Shown: positions 57,869 to 64,000 of the stretch, in pieces
Position numbering within the stretch: the stretch's first letter is position 1
Layout: every line of letters starts with the position of its first letter
Origin: Paractinoplanes abujensis
GTDB taxonomy: Bacteria > Actinomycetota > Actinomycetes > Mycobacteriales > Micromonosporaceae
Direction: 5' to 3'
Length of the DNA: 64,000 bases
Assembly (NCBI RefSeq): GCF_014204895.1
Contig: NZ_JACHMF010000001.1
Coordinates: forward strand, 8,556,001 to 8,620,000
The notes under the pieces: generated by a model
The model's database searches: none
The model's input: the letters and a program-made list of their open reading frames with translations, nothing else
What the model was told of the DNA's origin: nothing
Program-made: the position numbers and the translations under genes

Positions 57869-57891
57869 GCCCCCCACTATGCCCCGGCCGA

Positions 57892-58926
57892 TCAGGCTTT
57901 ATAGGCGCGGATCTCGGTCGCCTTGACACTGGCCCAGACCTCACGTCCGGGTTCGAGGCCCAGGTGAACGGCAGCGGCGGGAGTGACGTCGGCCGCCGCG
58001 GGCAGGGGGCCGCCGAGTTCGATGCGAAGAGAATCACCCTGCCGCGAGACGGTTGTCACGGTGGCGGGCCAGGTGTTGCGGGGGCTGCCGTCGGGGCGGC
58101 TGGGGTAGAGCGCGACCGCTGAGGGCGGGAACGCCACGAAGACCGCACCCTGCTCGTCGGTCCCGGTCGTCAGCGTGAAGCCGTCGGGCAGCTCGACGGT
58201 GGCGCCGTCGGCCCGGCCCCGGTAGAGGTTGAGGCCGACCAGCCGGGCCACGTAGTCGGTGCGGGGCTGCGCGGTGATCGTGGCGGCGTCGCCCGTCTGC
58301 ACGACCCGGCCGTCCTCGACGATGACGAGCCGGTCGGCCAGCATCAGCGCGTCCAGCGGGTCGTGGGTGACCAGCACAGTCGCGCCGGGGAAGGCGGCCA
58401 GGTGCCCGCGCAGCCGGGCCCGCGTGTCCAATCTCGTACGGGCGTCCAGCGCGGCCAGGGGCTCGTCGAGCAGCAGCATGCGCGGCTCGGAGGCCAGCGC
58501 CCGGGCCAGGGCCACCCGTTGGGCTTGACCACCGGAGAGCTGGCGTGGCTTTTTCCGTACGTGGTCGGCCAGGCCCACCCGGGTCAGCCACTCGTGGGCC
58601 TGCTGCCGTGCCTGGGCGCGCGGCACCCGGCGGCACCGGGGCCCGAAAGCGACGTTGTCGAGCGCGTTCAGGTGCGGGAAGAGCAGGTAGTCCTGGAACA
58701 CCACGCCGATGCGCCGCTGCTCGGGGGCGAGCCCGTCCAGCCGTACGCCGTCGAGGGTGATCCGGCCGTGGTCGAGCGGCAGCAGGCCGGCCAGCGCGCG
58801 CAGGGTCGTGGTCTTGCCGGCGCCGTTGGGGCCCAGCAAAGCGACGACTTCGCCGGGCTCGGCGGTCAGGTCGACGTCGAGCGTGAACCCGTCCCGCTTG
58901 ACGACCAGTCGCGCGTCGAGGCTCAT
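57892..58926 (-). CDS. modC: Molybdate ABC transporter ATP-binding protein
   Basis: The 344-aa ATPase has Walker A (GPNGAGKTTTLR), Q-loop (VVFQDYLLFPHLNALDNVAF), signature (QLSGGQAQRVALA) and Walker B (MLLLDEPLAALD). A C-terminal TOBE-like regulatory part follows (GREVWASVKATEIRAYKA). Gene order and the partner ModA define it as molybdate- or tungstate-specific. Its ATG overlaps the modB stop by ATGA. It is last in the operon. Confidence 0.92.
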   Translation of the reverse strand: MSLDARLVVKRDGFTLDVDLTAEPGEVVALLGPNGAGKTTTLRALAGLLPLDHGRITLDGVRLDGLAPEQRRIGVVFQDYLLFPHLNALDNVAFGPRCRRVPRAQARQQAHEWLTRVGLADHVRKKPRQLSGGQAQRVALARALASEPRMLLLDEPLAALDARTRLDTRARLRGHLAAFPGATVLVTHDPLDALMLADRLVIVEDGRVVQTGDAATITAQPRTDYVARLVGLNLYRGRADGATVELPDGFTLTTGTDEQGAVFVAFPPSAVALYPSRPDGSPRNTWPATVTTVSRQGDSLRIELGGPLPAAADVTPAAAVHLGLEPGREVWASVKATEIRAYKA

Positions 58927-59705
58927 GGGGCCACCCACTTGTCCCGCAGCGCGGCCAGGATGCCGACCGAGACGACGAGCAGGATCAGGCTCAGCACGAT
59001 CGCCGCGTCCACGTCCTGCTCCAGCGCCAGATAGACGGCGAGCGGCATGGTCTGCGTACGGCCGGGGAAGTTGCCGGCGAAGGTGATGGTCGCGCCGAAC
59101 TCGCCCAGCGCCCGGGCCCAGCAGAGCACCGCGCCCGCGGCCACTCCGGGCGCGATCAGCGGCAGCGTGACCCGGCGGAACGTCGTCCAGCGGGAGGCGC
59201 CGAGCGTGGCCGCGGCCTCCTCGAACCGCACGTCGGCGCCGCGCAACGCCCCCTCCACGGCGATCACCAGGAACGGCATCGCCACGAAGGCCTCGGCCAC
59301 GACCACGCCCGTGGTGGTGAACGGCAGGCTCACCCCGAACGTCTGGTCGAGCCATCCGCCGACCAGCCCTCGCCGCCCGAACACCAGCAGCAGCGCCACC
59401 CCGCCGACCACCGGTGGCAGCACCAGCGGCACGGTGACCAGCGCACGCACCAGCCGCCGGCCCGGGAACTCCAGCCGGGCCAGGACCCAGGCCAGCGGTA
59501 CGCCGAGGACCAGGCACACCAGCGTGGCCAGGCTCGCGGTGAGCAGCGACAGGCGCAGCGCGGCCAGGATGCCGGGTTCGGTCAGCCGTTCCGGCAGCGT
59601 CGTCCACGGCGCCCGGATCAGCAGCCCGGCCAGGGGCAGGATCAGGAACGCGAGGCCGAGCGCGGCCGGGATCAGCAGCGCCAGCGGGGCTCGACGACGG
59701 TTCAG
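58923..59705 (-). CDS. modB: Molybdate ABC transporter permease
   Basis: The 260-aa permease has five to six helices and the coupling loop DVRFEEAAATLGASRWTTFR, with GEFGATITFAGNFPGRTQTM as in ModB. No ATG or GTG is available near the proper start. The best choice is CTG overlapping the modA stop (CTGA), giving LNRRRAPLALLIPAALGLAF. The long upstream extension of the ORF is antisense-like sequence within modA. Start codon confidence is low; product identity is firm. Confidence 0.85.
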   Translation of the reverse strand: MNRRRAPLALLIPAALGLAFLILPLAGLLIRAPWTTLPERLTEPGILAALRLSLLTASLATLVCLVLGVPLAWVLARLEFPGRRLVRALVTVPLVLPPVVGGVALLLVFGRRGLVGGWLDQTFGVSLPFTTTGVVVAEAFVAMPFLVIAVEGALRGADVRFEEAAATLGASRWTTFRRVTLPLIAPGVAAGAVLCWARALGEFGATITFAGNFPGRTQTMPLAVYLALEQDVDAAIVLSLILLVVSVGILAALRDKWVAP

Positions 59706-60484
59706 GGCTGCTGGAACCCTGCGTCGGTGAGGATCTTGAGCGCCGGTTCCGACCGGACGAACGCGACGAACGACGCGGCGGCCGACGGGTTCGGCGCGTT
59801 CTTGAGCGCGACGATCGGGTAGTCGTTGATCGCGCCGGCCGACTCCGGGAACTCGACGCCGTCCACGTCGGCGCTCGCCGCCTTGGCGTCCGTGCGGTAG
59901 ACCAGGGCCGCGTCGACCTCGCCCAGTTTCACCTTGGACAGGGCGGCCTTCACGTCCTGCTCCAGCGTGACCGGCTCGACGTCCACGCCGGCCGCTTCGA
60001 TCGCCTTCTGGGCCGCTGAGCCGCACGGCACCTGCTCGGCGCAGAGCGCGACCTTGAGCTCCGGGTTCTTCAGGTCGGCCAGCGTCCGGACGCCCTCGGG
60101 GTTGCCCTTGGCGGTGGCGATGACGAGCTGGTTCTTCACGAAGACGACCGGGTCGCCCTGGGCGTCGCCCGCGTCGACGACAGTCTTCATCGTGGCCGGG
60201 CTGGCCGCCGCGAAGACGTCGGCGGGCGCGCCCGAGGTGATCTGCTGGGCCAGGCCGGAGCTGCCCCCGTACGAGATCGTGACTTCGAGGCCGGGGTTCT
60301 GCTCCTCGAAATCAGTCTTGATCTTGTCGAAGGACTCGGTGAGGGACGCGGCCGCCATGACGATCAGTTCGCCGCCGGCCGCACTGCCGCTGGGGCCGGC
60401 CGCGGGAGCGCTGTCGCCGGAGTCGCCGCACGCCGCCGACGCCAGCACCGCCAGCAGCGCCACGCCGCTGAGCATTCGCCTCAT
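59702..60484 (-). CDS. modA: Molybdate-binding lipoprotein
   Basis: The 260-aa binding protein has a lipoprotein signal (MRRMLSGVALLAVLASAACG, lipobox ASAAC). It has the ModA pattern ELIVMAAASLTESFDKIKTD, ISYGGSSGLAQQITSGAPAD, LVIATAKGNPEGVRTLADL and VDAALVYRTDAKAAS. The Ser and Tyr residues that bind the oxyanion are in AAASLTE, GGSSGLA and VYRTD. The ATG overlaps the stop of the upstream HTH protein. Confidence 0.95.
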   Translation of the reverse strand: MRRMLSGVALLAVLASAACGDSGDSAPAAGPSGSAAGGELIVMAAASLTESFDKIKTDFEEQNPGLEVTISYGGSSGLAQQITSGAPADVFAAASPATMKTVVDAGDAQGDPVVFVKNQLVIATAKGNPEGVRTLADLKNPELKVALCAEQVPCGSAAQKAIEAAGVDVEPVTLEQDVKAALSKVKLGEVDAALVYRTDAKAASADVDGVEFPESAGAINDYPIVALKNAPNPSAAASFVAFVRSEPALKILTDAGFQQP

Positions 60485-60888
60485 CTGTCGTCCCCTCGCT
60501 CCACGACCACCGTGGTCGACTTGATGACGGCCACCGCCGTCGAACCCACCTCGAGGCCCAAGTCATCAACCGCCTCACGGCTCATCAGCGACACCACCCG
60601 GAACGGGCCGGCCTGAATGTCCACCTGCGCCATCACCTCGTCGCGCACGACCGCGGTGACGATGCCCCGCAGCCGGTTGCGCGCCGAGGAGCGGCTGGTG
60701 CCCGGATCGGGCTCGTCGGCCAGCGACCGGGCGAACGCGGCCAGGTCGGCCCCCGCGACATGCCGGTGCCCGTGGTCGTCGCGCCCGGCGGTCAACCGGC
60801 CCGCGTCGACCCAGCGCCGCACCGTGTCCACGCTGACGCCGAGCAGGTCGGCCGCCTCACCGATGCGATAGGTCGTCACAACCGCCAC
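60481..60888 (-). CDS. HTH-TOBE molybdate-responsive regulator
   Basis: The 135-aa protein joins a MerR/excisionase-type HTH (TTYRIGEAADLLGVSVDTVR RWVDAGRL region, residues about 5-50) to a single molbindin (TOBE) domain: RNRLRGIVTAVVRDEVMAQV then SREAVDDLGLEVGSTAVAVI. It heads the operon and overlaps modA by ATGA. It probably senses molybdate and controls the operon. GTG 60888 is used; GTG 60879 is also possible. Confidence 0.88.
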   Translation of the reverse strand: MAVVTTYRIGEAADLLGVSVDTVRRWVDAGRLTAGRDDHGHRHVAGADLAAFARSLADEPDPGTSRSSARNRLRGIVTAVVRDEVMAQVDIQAGPFRVVSLMSREAVDDLGLEVGSTAVAVIKSTTVVVERGDDR

Positions 60889-60980
60889 TCTAGGGCCGCA
60901 ATTGCGAGTCTACCTACCCCGTACGACTTGCAGATGCGGAACCGTTGCACAGCTCACACACTCGACGGCATGCTGGGAGC

Positions 60981-61979
60981 GTGCCCGAACGCATTGCCGA
61001 GGTCACCGCCTTCCTGGCCGAGGTGCTCGCCCCCCGCGCGCCACTCACCGTCATCATCGACGGTGGTGACCACGGTGCCGCCGCGCGCTTCGCCTCCCGG
61101 CTGGCCGCCGCCTTCCCGCCCTCGGCCCGGGCGTGGAACGTCGACGCCGTCATGGGTCTGAGCGGCCCCGCCGGGGGAGTGCTGGACTCGGCCCTCAACG
61201 TGCTCGAACCGGCAGCCGACCGCGTCATCGTCTACCTGCGCGCGAGCCGCCGGGCCCCCGCCGGCGAAGGCGAACGCCGGGCCCAGGTGGTGATCGACCA
61301 CCACGATCCCCAATGGCCGGTCATCCGCCACGTCCACCCCCGGCTGGCCGACCCCGACCGCTGGCACCTGACGGAGAGCCGGGCCTTCTTCGCCCCCAAG
61401 GCGGCCGGCTGGGACGACAAATTCGGTGACGACCTGCCCGCGTACGGGAAAGCAGTCGAAGCCGCCGGGCCCGCCCCCGGCGATGTGGCCCTCGACCTGG
61501 GCTGCGGCACCGGCCGGGCCCTGCCCGCCCTGGCCACCGCCGTAGGCCCGACCGGCCGGGTGATCGGCCTCGACTGCACGCCCGCGATGCTGGCCGAGGC
61601 CCACGCCAAGGGCCGCGACCGGGCGGCCACCCTGCTCCAGGCCGACGCCCGCCTGCTCCCGCTGGCCACCGCGGCGGCCGACGTGGTGTTCGCGGCCGGC
61701 CTCGTGCACCACCTGCCCGACCCCGAAGCCGGCCTGGCCGAGCTGGCCCGGGTCACCCGCCCGGGCGGCCGCCTGGTCCTCTTCCACCCCACGGGCCGGG
61801 TGGCGCTGGCGGCCCGCCACGGCCGCAAACTGACCCCCGCCGACCCCATGAACGAGGACAACCTGACACGCGCCCTGGAGGCCACCGGCTGGACCCCGAG
61901 CCGCTACGAGGACGACGAGAATCATTTCCTGGCAGTAGCCGTCCGCTCCCCAGCGGTGCCCCAGGCCCCCGGCGGGTGA
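60981..61979 (+). CDS. Fusion of a kinase-like domain and a SAM methyltransferase
   Basis: The 332-aa protein has a C-terminal class I methyltransferase (about 165-320) with DVALDLGCGTGRALPALATA, VIGLDCTPAMLAEAHAKG and VVFAAGLVHHLPDPEAGLAE. Residues 1-140 (VPERIAEVTAFLAEVLAPRA, PLTVIIDGGDHGAAARFASR, VIVYLRASRR and VVIDHHDPQWPVIRHV) resemble the uridine-kinase P-loop fold, but the P-loop reads GGDHGAAAR and lacks the usual Gly-Lys. GGGAG precedes the GTG. The end overlaps the convergent nuclease-family gene by 58 nt. Confidence 0.8.
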   Translation: MPERIAEVTAFLAEVLAPRAPLTVIIDGGDHGAAARFASRLAAAFPPSARAWNVDAVMGLSGPAGGVLDSALNVLEPAADRVIVYLRASRRAPAGEGERRAQVVIDHHDPQWPVIRHVHPRLADPDRWHLTESRAFFAPKAAGWDDKFGDDLPAYGKAVEAAGPAPGDVALDLGCGTGRALPALATAVGPTGRVIGLDCTPAMLAEAHAKGRDRAATLLQADARLLPLATAAADVVFAAGLVHHLPDPEAGLAELARVTRPGGRLVLFHPTGRVALAARHGRKLTPADPMNEDNLTRALEATGWTPSRYEDDENHFLAVAVRSPAVPQAPGG

Positions 61980-62772
61980 TCCGGCACTTCCAGGTCCGCC
62001 ACGACCCCGAAGTGATCGCTGGCCCACACGCCGCCGACGGGCCGGTCCAGGACCAGACCGCAGGATCGGACGTCGAGGGTGGGGCCGTGATCACCGGACC
62101 GGACCAGGATGTAGTCGATGCGCCGGGACAACGCCGTCGCGACCTCACCGGCCCGGACGAGCGGGTTGACGGCGCTGAACGTGTGGCCCGGATCGGCCGG
62201 GTGCGCCGTCTCCCACGCGTCCTGATAGCACACGCTGAGCCCGTCGACGGGTTGTAACCCCCGCCAGAACCGCATGCTCGCCGCGTCCGGCCGCGCGTCG
62301 AAGTCACCGAGCACGATGACATGGCCGACCTGCGCCGCATGCTGTTCCAGAACCCGGGCGGCGGCAACGGCTTGCCGCTGCCGTTCCAGTTCATGGCCGA
62401 ACGGCCAGCTCGGTTTGTGGTGCGCAACCAGGACTTCGCCGGCCGGCGTGTCCACTGTGACCATCAGCGTCGCGCACCAGGGCAGACTTTCCCCCGTACG
62501 GTGTCCCGCTGATCGATCTCCCCGACGACGCGATGCTGCCCGCGAGTGGCCAAAGCCCCGCCCACCCCGTCTGCGGCCGTACGGGAGAAGCCTTGCACCT
62601 GATAGCCGGGGCCGACCAGCTCGTCCACGACTTCCGGCGCACTGCCGACGGGAACCTCTTGCAGCGCGACGATGTCGGCCTGCAGCCCCTGCAGCGTCTC
62701 CGCAATCAGCCGCCGGCGCCGGTCCCAGCCCGGGTTGGCCGGCCCCAGCACATTCATCGTGACGATCCGCAT
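61922..62772 (-). pseudogene. Endonuclease/exonuclease/phosphatase-family gene with a one-base frameshift
   Basis: The front part (from ATG 62772) reads MRIVTMNVLGPANPGWDRRR, LQADIVALQEVPVGSAPEVV and GGALATRGQHRVVGEIDQRD. The back part, in another frame, reads LPWCATLMVTVDTPAGEVLV, HVIVLGDFDARPDAASMRFW, RRIDYILVRSGDHG and VWASDHFGVVADLEVP. Catalytic Asn, Glu, Asp and His residues of the family are all present across the two. Adding one C to the run CCCCC at 62491-62495 restores a single frame of about 283 residues. It could be a true mutation or a homopolymer sequencing error. Confidence 0.75.
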
Positions 62773-62862
62773 CCGGCGATTATCGCCCGGACCCACGCCG
62801 CCCACCGACATCATCGCGAGGAGCCCGCATCGCCGCATCGACCCCGGGACCTCCGTCGCCGG

Positions 62863-63336
62863 TCAGCCTGTGGTGTCCTGGGCCAGCCAGCCCGGCGAGT
62901 CGAAGCGTACGGGTTGCGGGCCGGCCAGCGTGGTCAGGTGGTGTTCGAGTTTTTCCAGCTCGGCGGGGCCGATGCGAGCGGCCCACTCCTCGCGGAGGCG
63001 GTCGAAGATGGCCTCTCCGGTGCGCATGACCTCGAAGCCGAGCGGGGTGACTTCCAGGCGTTTGCGGCGGGCGTCGCGGGGGTCGGGGCCGGTGGTCACC
63101 CAGCCGCGTTCCTGCAGGACGGCGATCGTGCGGGCGGCCGACTGCTTGGTGATGGAGAGGCTGCGGCCCAGCTCCGAGGCCGTGTCGGCGCCGGCGGCGA
63201 TGGCGCGCATGGCGAAGTCGTGGACGGGGCGGGCGTCCTCGAAGCCGGCGGCGGCCAGTTCGGTGATCGCGGAGTCGACGAGGGTGCGGAAGCCGCCGAG
63301 GAGCAGCAGGGCCAGGTCGGCGCCGGATCGGGACAT
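62863..63336 (-). CDS. MarR-family regulator
   Basis: The 157-aa regulator has the winged HTH of MarR proteins: HDFAMRAIAAGADTASELGR, SLSITKQSAARTIAVLQERG and the wing DPRDARRKRLEVTPLG. It is divergent from the hydrolase at 63425 with 88 bp between, and two inverted repeats lie in that gap. It probably represses itself and the hydrolase. Confidence 0.92.
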   Translation of the reverse strand: MSRSGADLALLLLGGFRTLVDSAITELAAAGFEDARPVHDFAMRAIAAGADTASELGRSLSITKQSAARTIAVLQERGWVTTGPDPRDARRKRLEVTPLGFEVMRTGEAIFDRLREEWAARIGPAELEKLEHHLTTLAGPQPVRFDSPGWLAQDTTG

Positions 63337-63361
63337 GTGATGAGGCTACCGCTGGACGATC

Positions 63362-63410
63362 GACAGTCTGGGTGTCTATCTTGGGGTTGGAGAAAGACAG
63401 TCAGGCTGTC
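63362..63410. promoter_or_regulatory. Pair of MarR operator-like inverted repeats
   Basis: GACAGTCTGGGTGTC (63362-63376) and GACAGTCAGGCTGTC (63396-63410) are related 15-bp inverted repeats 34 bp apart, centre to centre. The second is perfect (GACAG/CTGTC) and sits 14 bp before the hydrolase ATG. Confidence 0.7.
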
Positions 63411-63424
63411 GAAAGGGAGAAGTC

Positions 63425-64000
63425 ATGAAGGTCGACATCAACGGAACTACCCTGCACTACGTCGAAGCGGGTACCCGCGGCGAGCCGATCCTGCTGGTCC
63501 ACGGCTTCCCCGAGACCTCGTACGCCTTTCACCGGGTGATGCCGCTGCTGGCCGGGAATCACCGCGTCTTCGCCGTCGATCTGCGCGGCTTCGGCGACTC
63601 GGCCGCGGGCGACAACGACAGCGCGACCGCTGCCGAGGATCTGCACCAATTGATCGCGCACTTCGGGGTGGGCCCGGTGCACCTCGTGGGCCAGGACATC
63701 GCCGGCGGTGCGGTCTATCGGCTGGCCGCCACGCATCCGGAGGACGTGCGCACCCTGATCGCGGTCGAGATGGGGCTGGCCGGCTACGGGCTGGAGGCGC
63801 TGGCCGACGTCACGCACGGCGGCGCCTGGCACATCGGCGTGCTGGCTGCGCCAGGCGTGCCCGAGATGCTGCTGGCCGGGCACGAGCGCGAGTTCCTGGA
63901 GTATCTGCTGCCGGCGGGCGACGTCGGCGAGTTCGCGCGCACCTACGCCCGGCCGGGCGGGTGGCGCGGCGCCGCCGGTCTCTACCGCTCGATGCTGCGC
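63425..64000 (+). CDS. Alpha/beta hydrolase, epoxide-hydrolase or haloalkane-dehalogenase-like (cut by window edge)
   Basis: The visible 192 residues begin MKVDINGTTLHYVEAGTRGE and have LLVHGFPETSYAFHRVM (oxyanion motif HGFPE), FAVDLRGFGDSAAG and the nucleophile elbow VGQDIAGGAVYRLAA with Asp as nucleophile. Asp indicates an epoxide hydrolase or dehalogenase type. AAAGGGAGAA precedes the ATG. It is divergent from, and probably controlled by, the MarR gene. The C-terminus with the catalytic His lies beyond the window. Confidence 0.88.
   Translation, partial: MKVDINGTTLHYVEAGTRGEPILLVHGFPETSYAFHRVMPLLAGNHRVFAVDLRGFGDSAAGDNDSATAAEDLHQLIAHFGVGPVHLVGQDIAGGAVYRLAATHPEDVRTLIAVEMGLAGYGLEALADVTHGGAWHIGVLAAPGVPEMLLAGHEREFLEYLLPAGDVGEFARTYARPGGWRGAAGLYRSMLR

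Overview
The window is high-GC DNA with back-to-back genes, many 4-nt ATGA/GTGA overlaps, frequent GTG starts and constant use of the word CGTACGG. The gene content (F420-type enzyme, DrrAB-like exporters, NarL-type two-component pairs, stand-alone LigD polymerase domain, GH92 mannosidase, WYL regulator) fits a filamentous actinobacterium of the Micromonosporaceae, such as Actinoplanes. That placement is inference; there is no rRNA or other taxonomic marker in the window, and no tRNA was seen. About 67 genes or gene remnants are annotated, with partial genes at both ends (nadE at the left, an alpha/beta hydrolase at the right).

Layout. 1-6.6 kb: nadE, a VOC protein, a PhyH-type dioxygenase, a secreted trypsin-like protease, small unknown genes, and an F420-type enzyme coupled to a YcaQ-like protein. 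6.7-10.9 kb: a 1396-aa secreted GH92 mannosidase. 11.2-21.2 kb: PhzF-like protein, methyltransferase, WYL regulator, hydrolase, NmrA-like protein, a two-component system, small P-loop proteins, MmcQ/YjbR protein and a LigD polymerase domain. 21.3-26.1 kb: a sugar ABC importer (binding protein plus two permeases) with a LacI regulator. The same TGACATCG-type palindrome sits before the binding-protein gene and before the GH92 gene, suggesting one mannoside-use regulon. 24.8-29.8 kb is unusually repetitive: three intergenic tandem-repeat arrays, an oxidoreductase whose Rossmann domain is interrupted by about 175 Gly/Ala-rich residues, and a membrane-anchored repeat protein.

29.9-41.3 kb: epoxide hydrolase, rnhA, two ABC exporters joined to a NarL-type two-component system, then a tightly coupled redox cluster (Ser-rich membrane peptide, ApbE flavin transferase, ferric-reductase-like heme membrane protein, NuoF-like protein, 3Fe-4S ferredoxin). 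41.5-55 kb: a cyclic-di-GMP-I riboswitch before a 973-aa Calx-beta surface protein, a TetR/two-ABC exporter operon, a GGDEF-EAL enzyme with intact motifs, an LTA-synthase-like phosphotransferase or sulfatase, and a membrane-anchored discoidin-domain protein. Cyclic-di-GMP metabolism and a cyclic-di-GMP-sensing surface gene therefore lie within 8 kb of each other. 55-64 kb: an acetyltransferase, an adenosylcobinamide amidohydrolase (CbiZ) split by about 330 low-complexity residues, a DUF1684 protein, the molybdate operon (regulator-modA-modB-modC), a kinase-like/methyltransferase fusion, a frameshifted endonuclease/phosphatase-family gene, and a MarR regulator divergent from a hydrolase.

The most unusual signals are the cyclic-di-GMP riboswitch locus, the two enzymes carrying large in-frame repeat insertions, and a pair of related 72-nt intercistronic elements. 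Each element bridges two ABC-transporter genes through a 23-codon ORF with ATGA overlaps at both ends.
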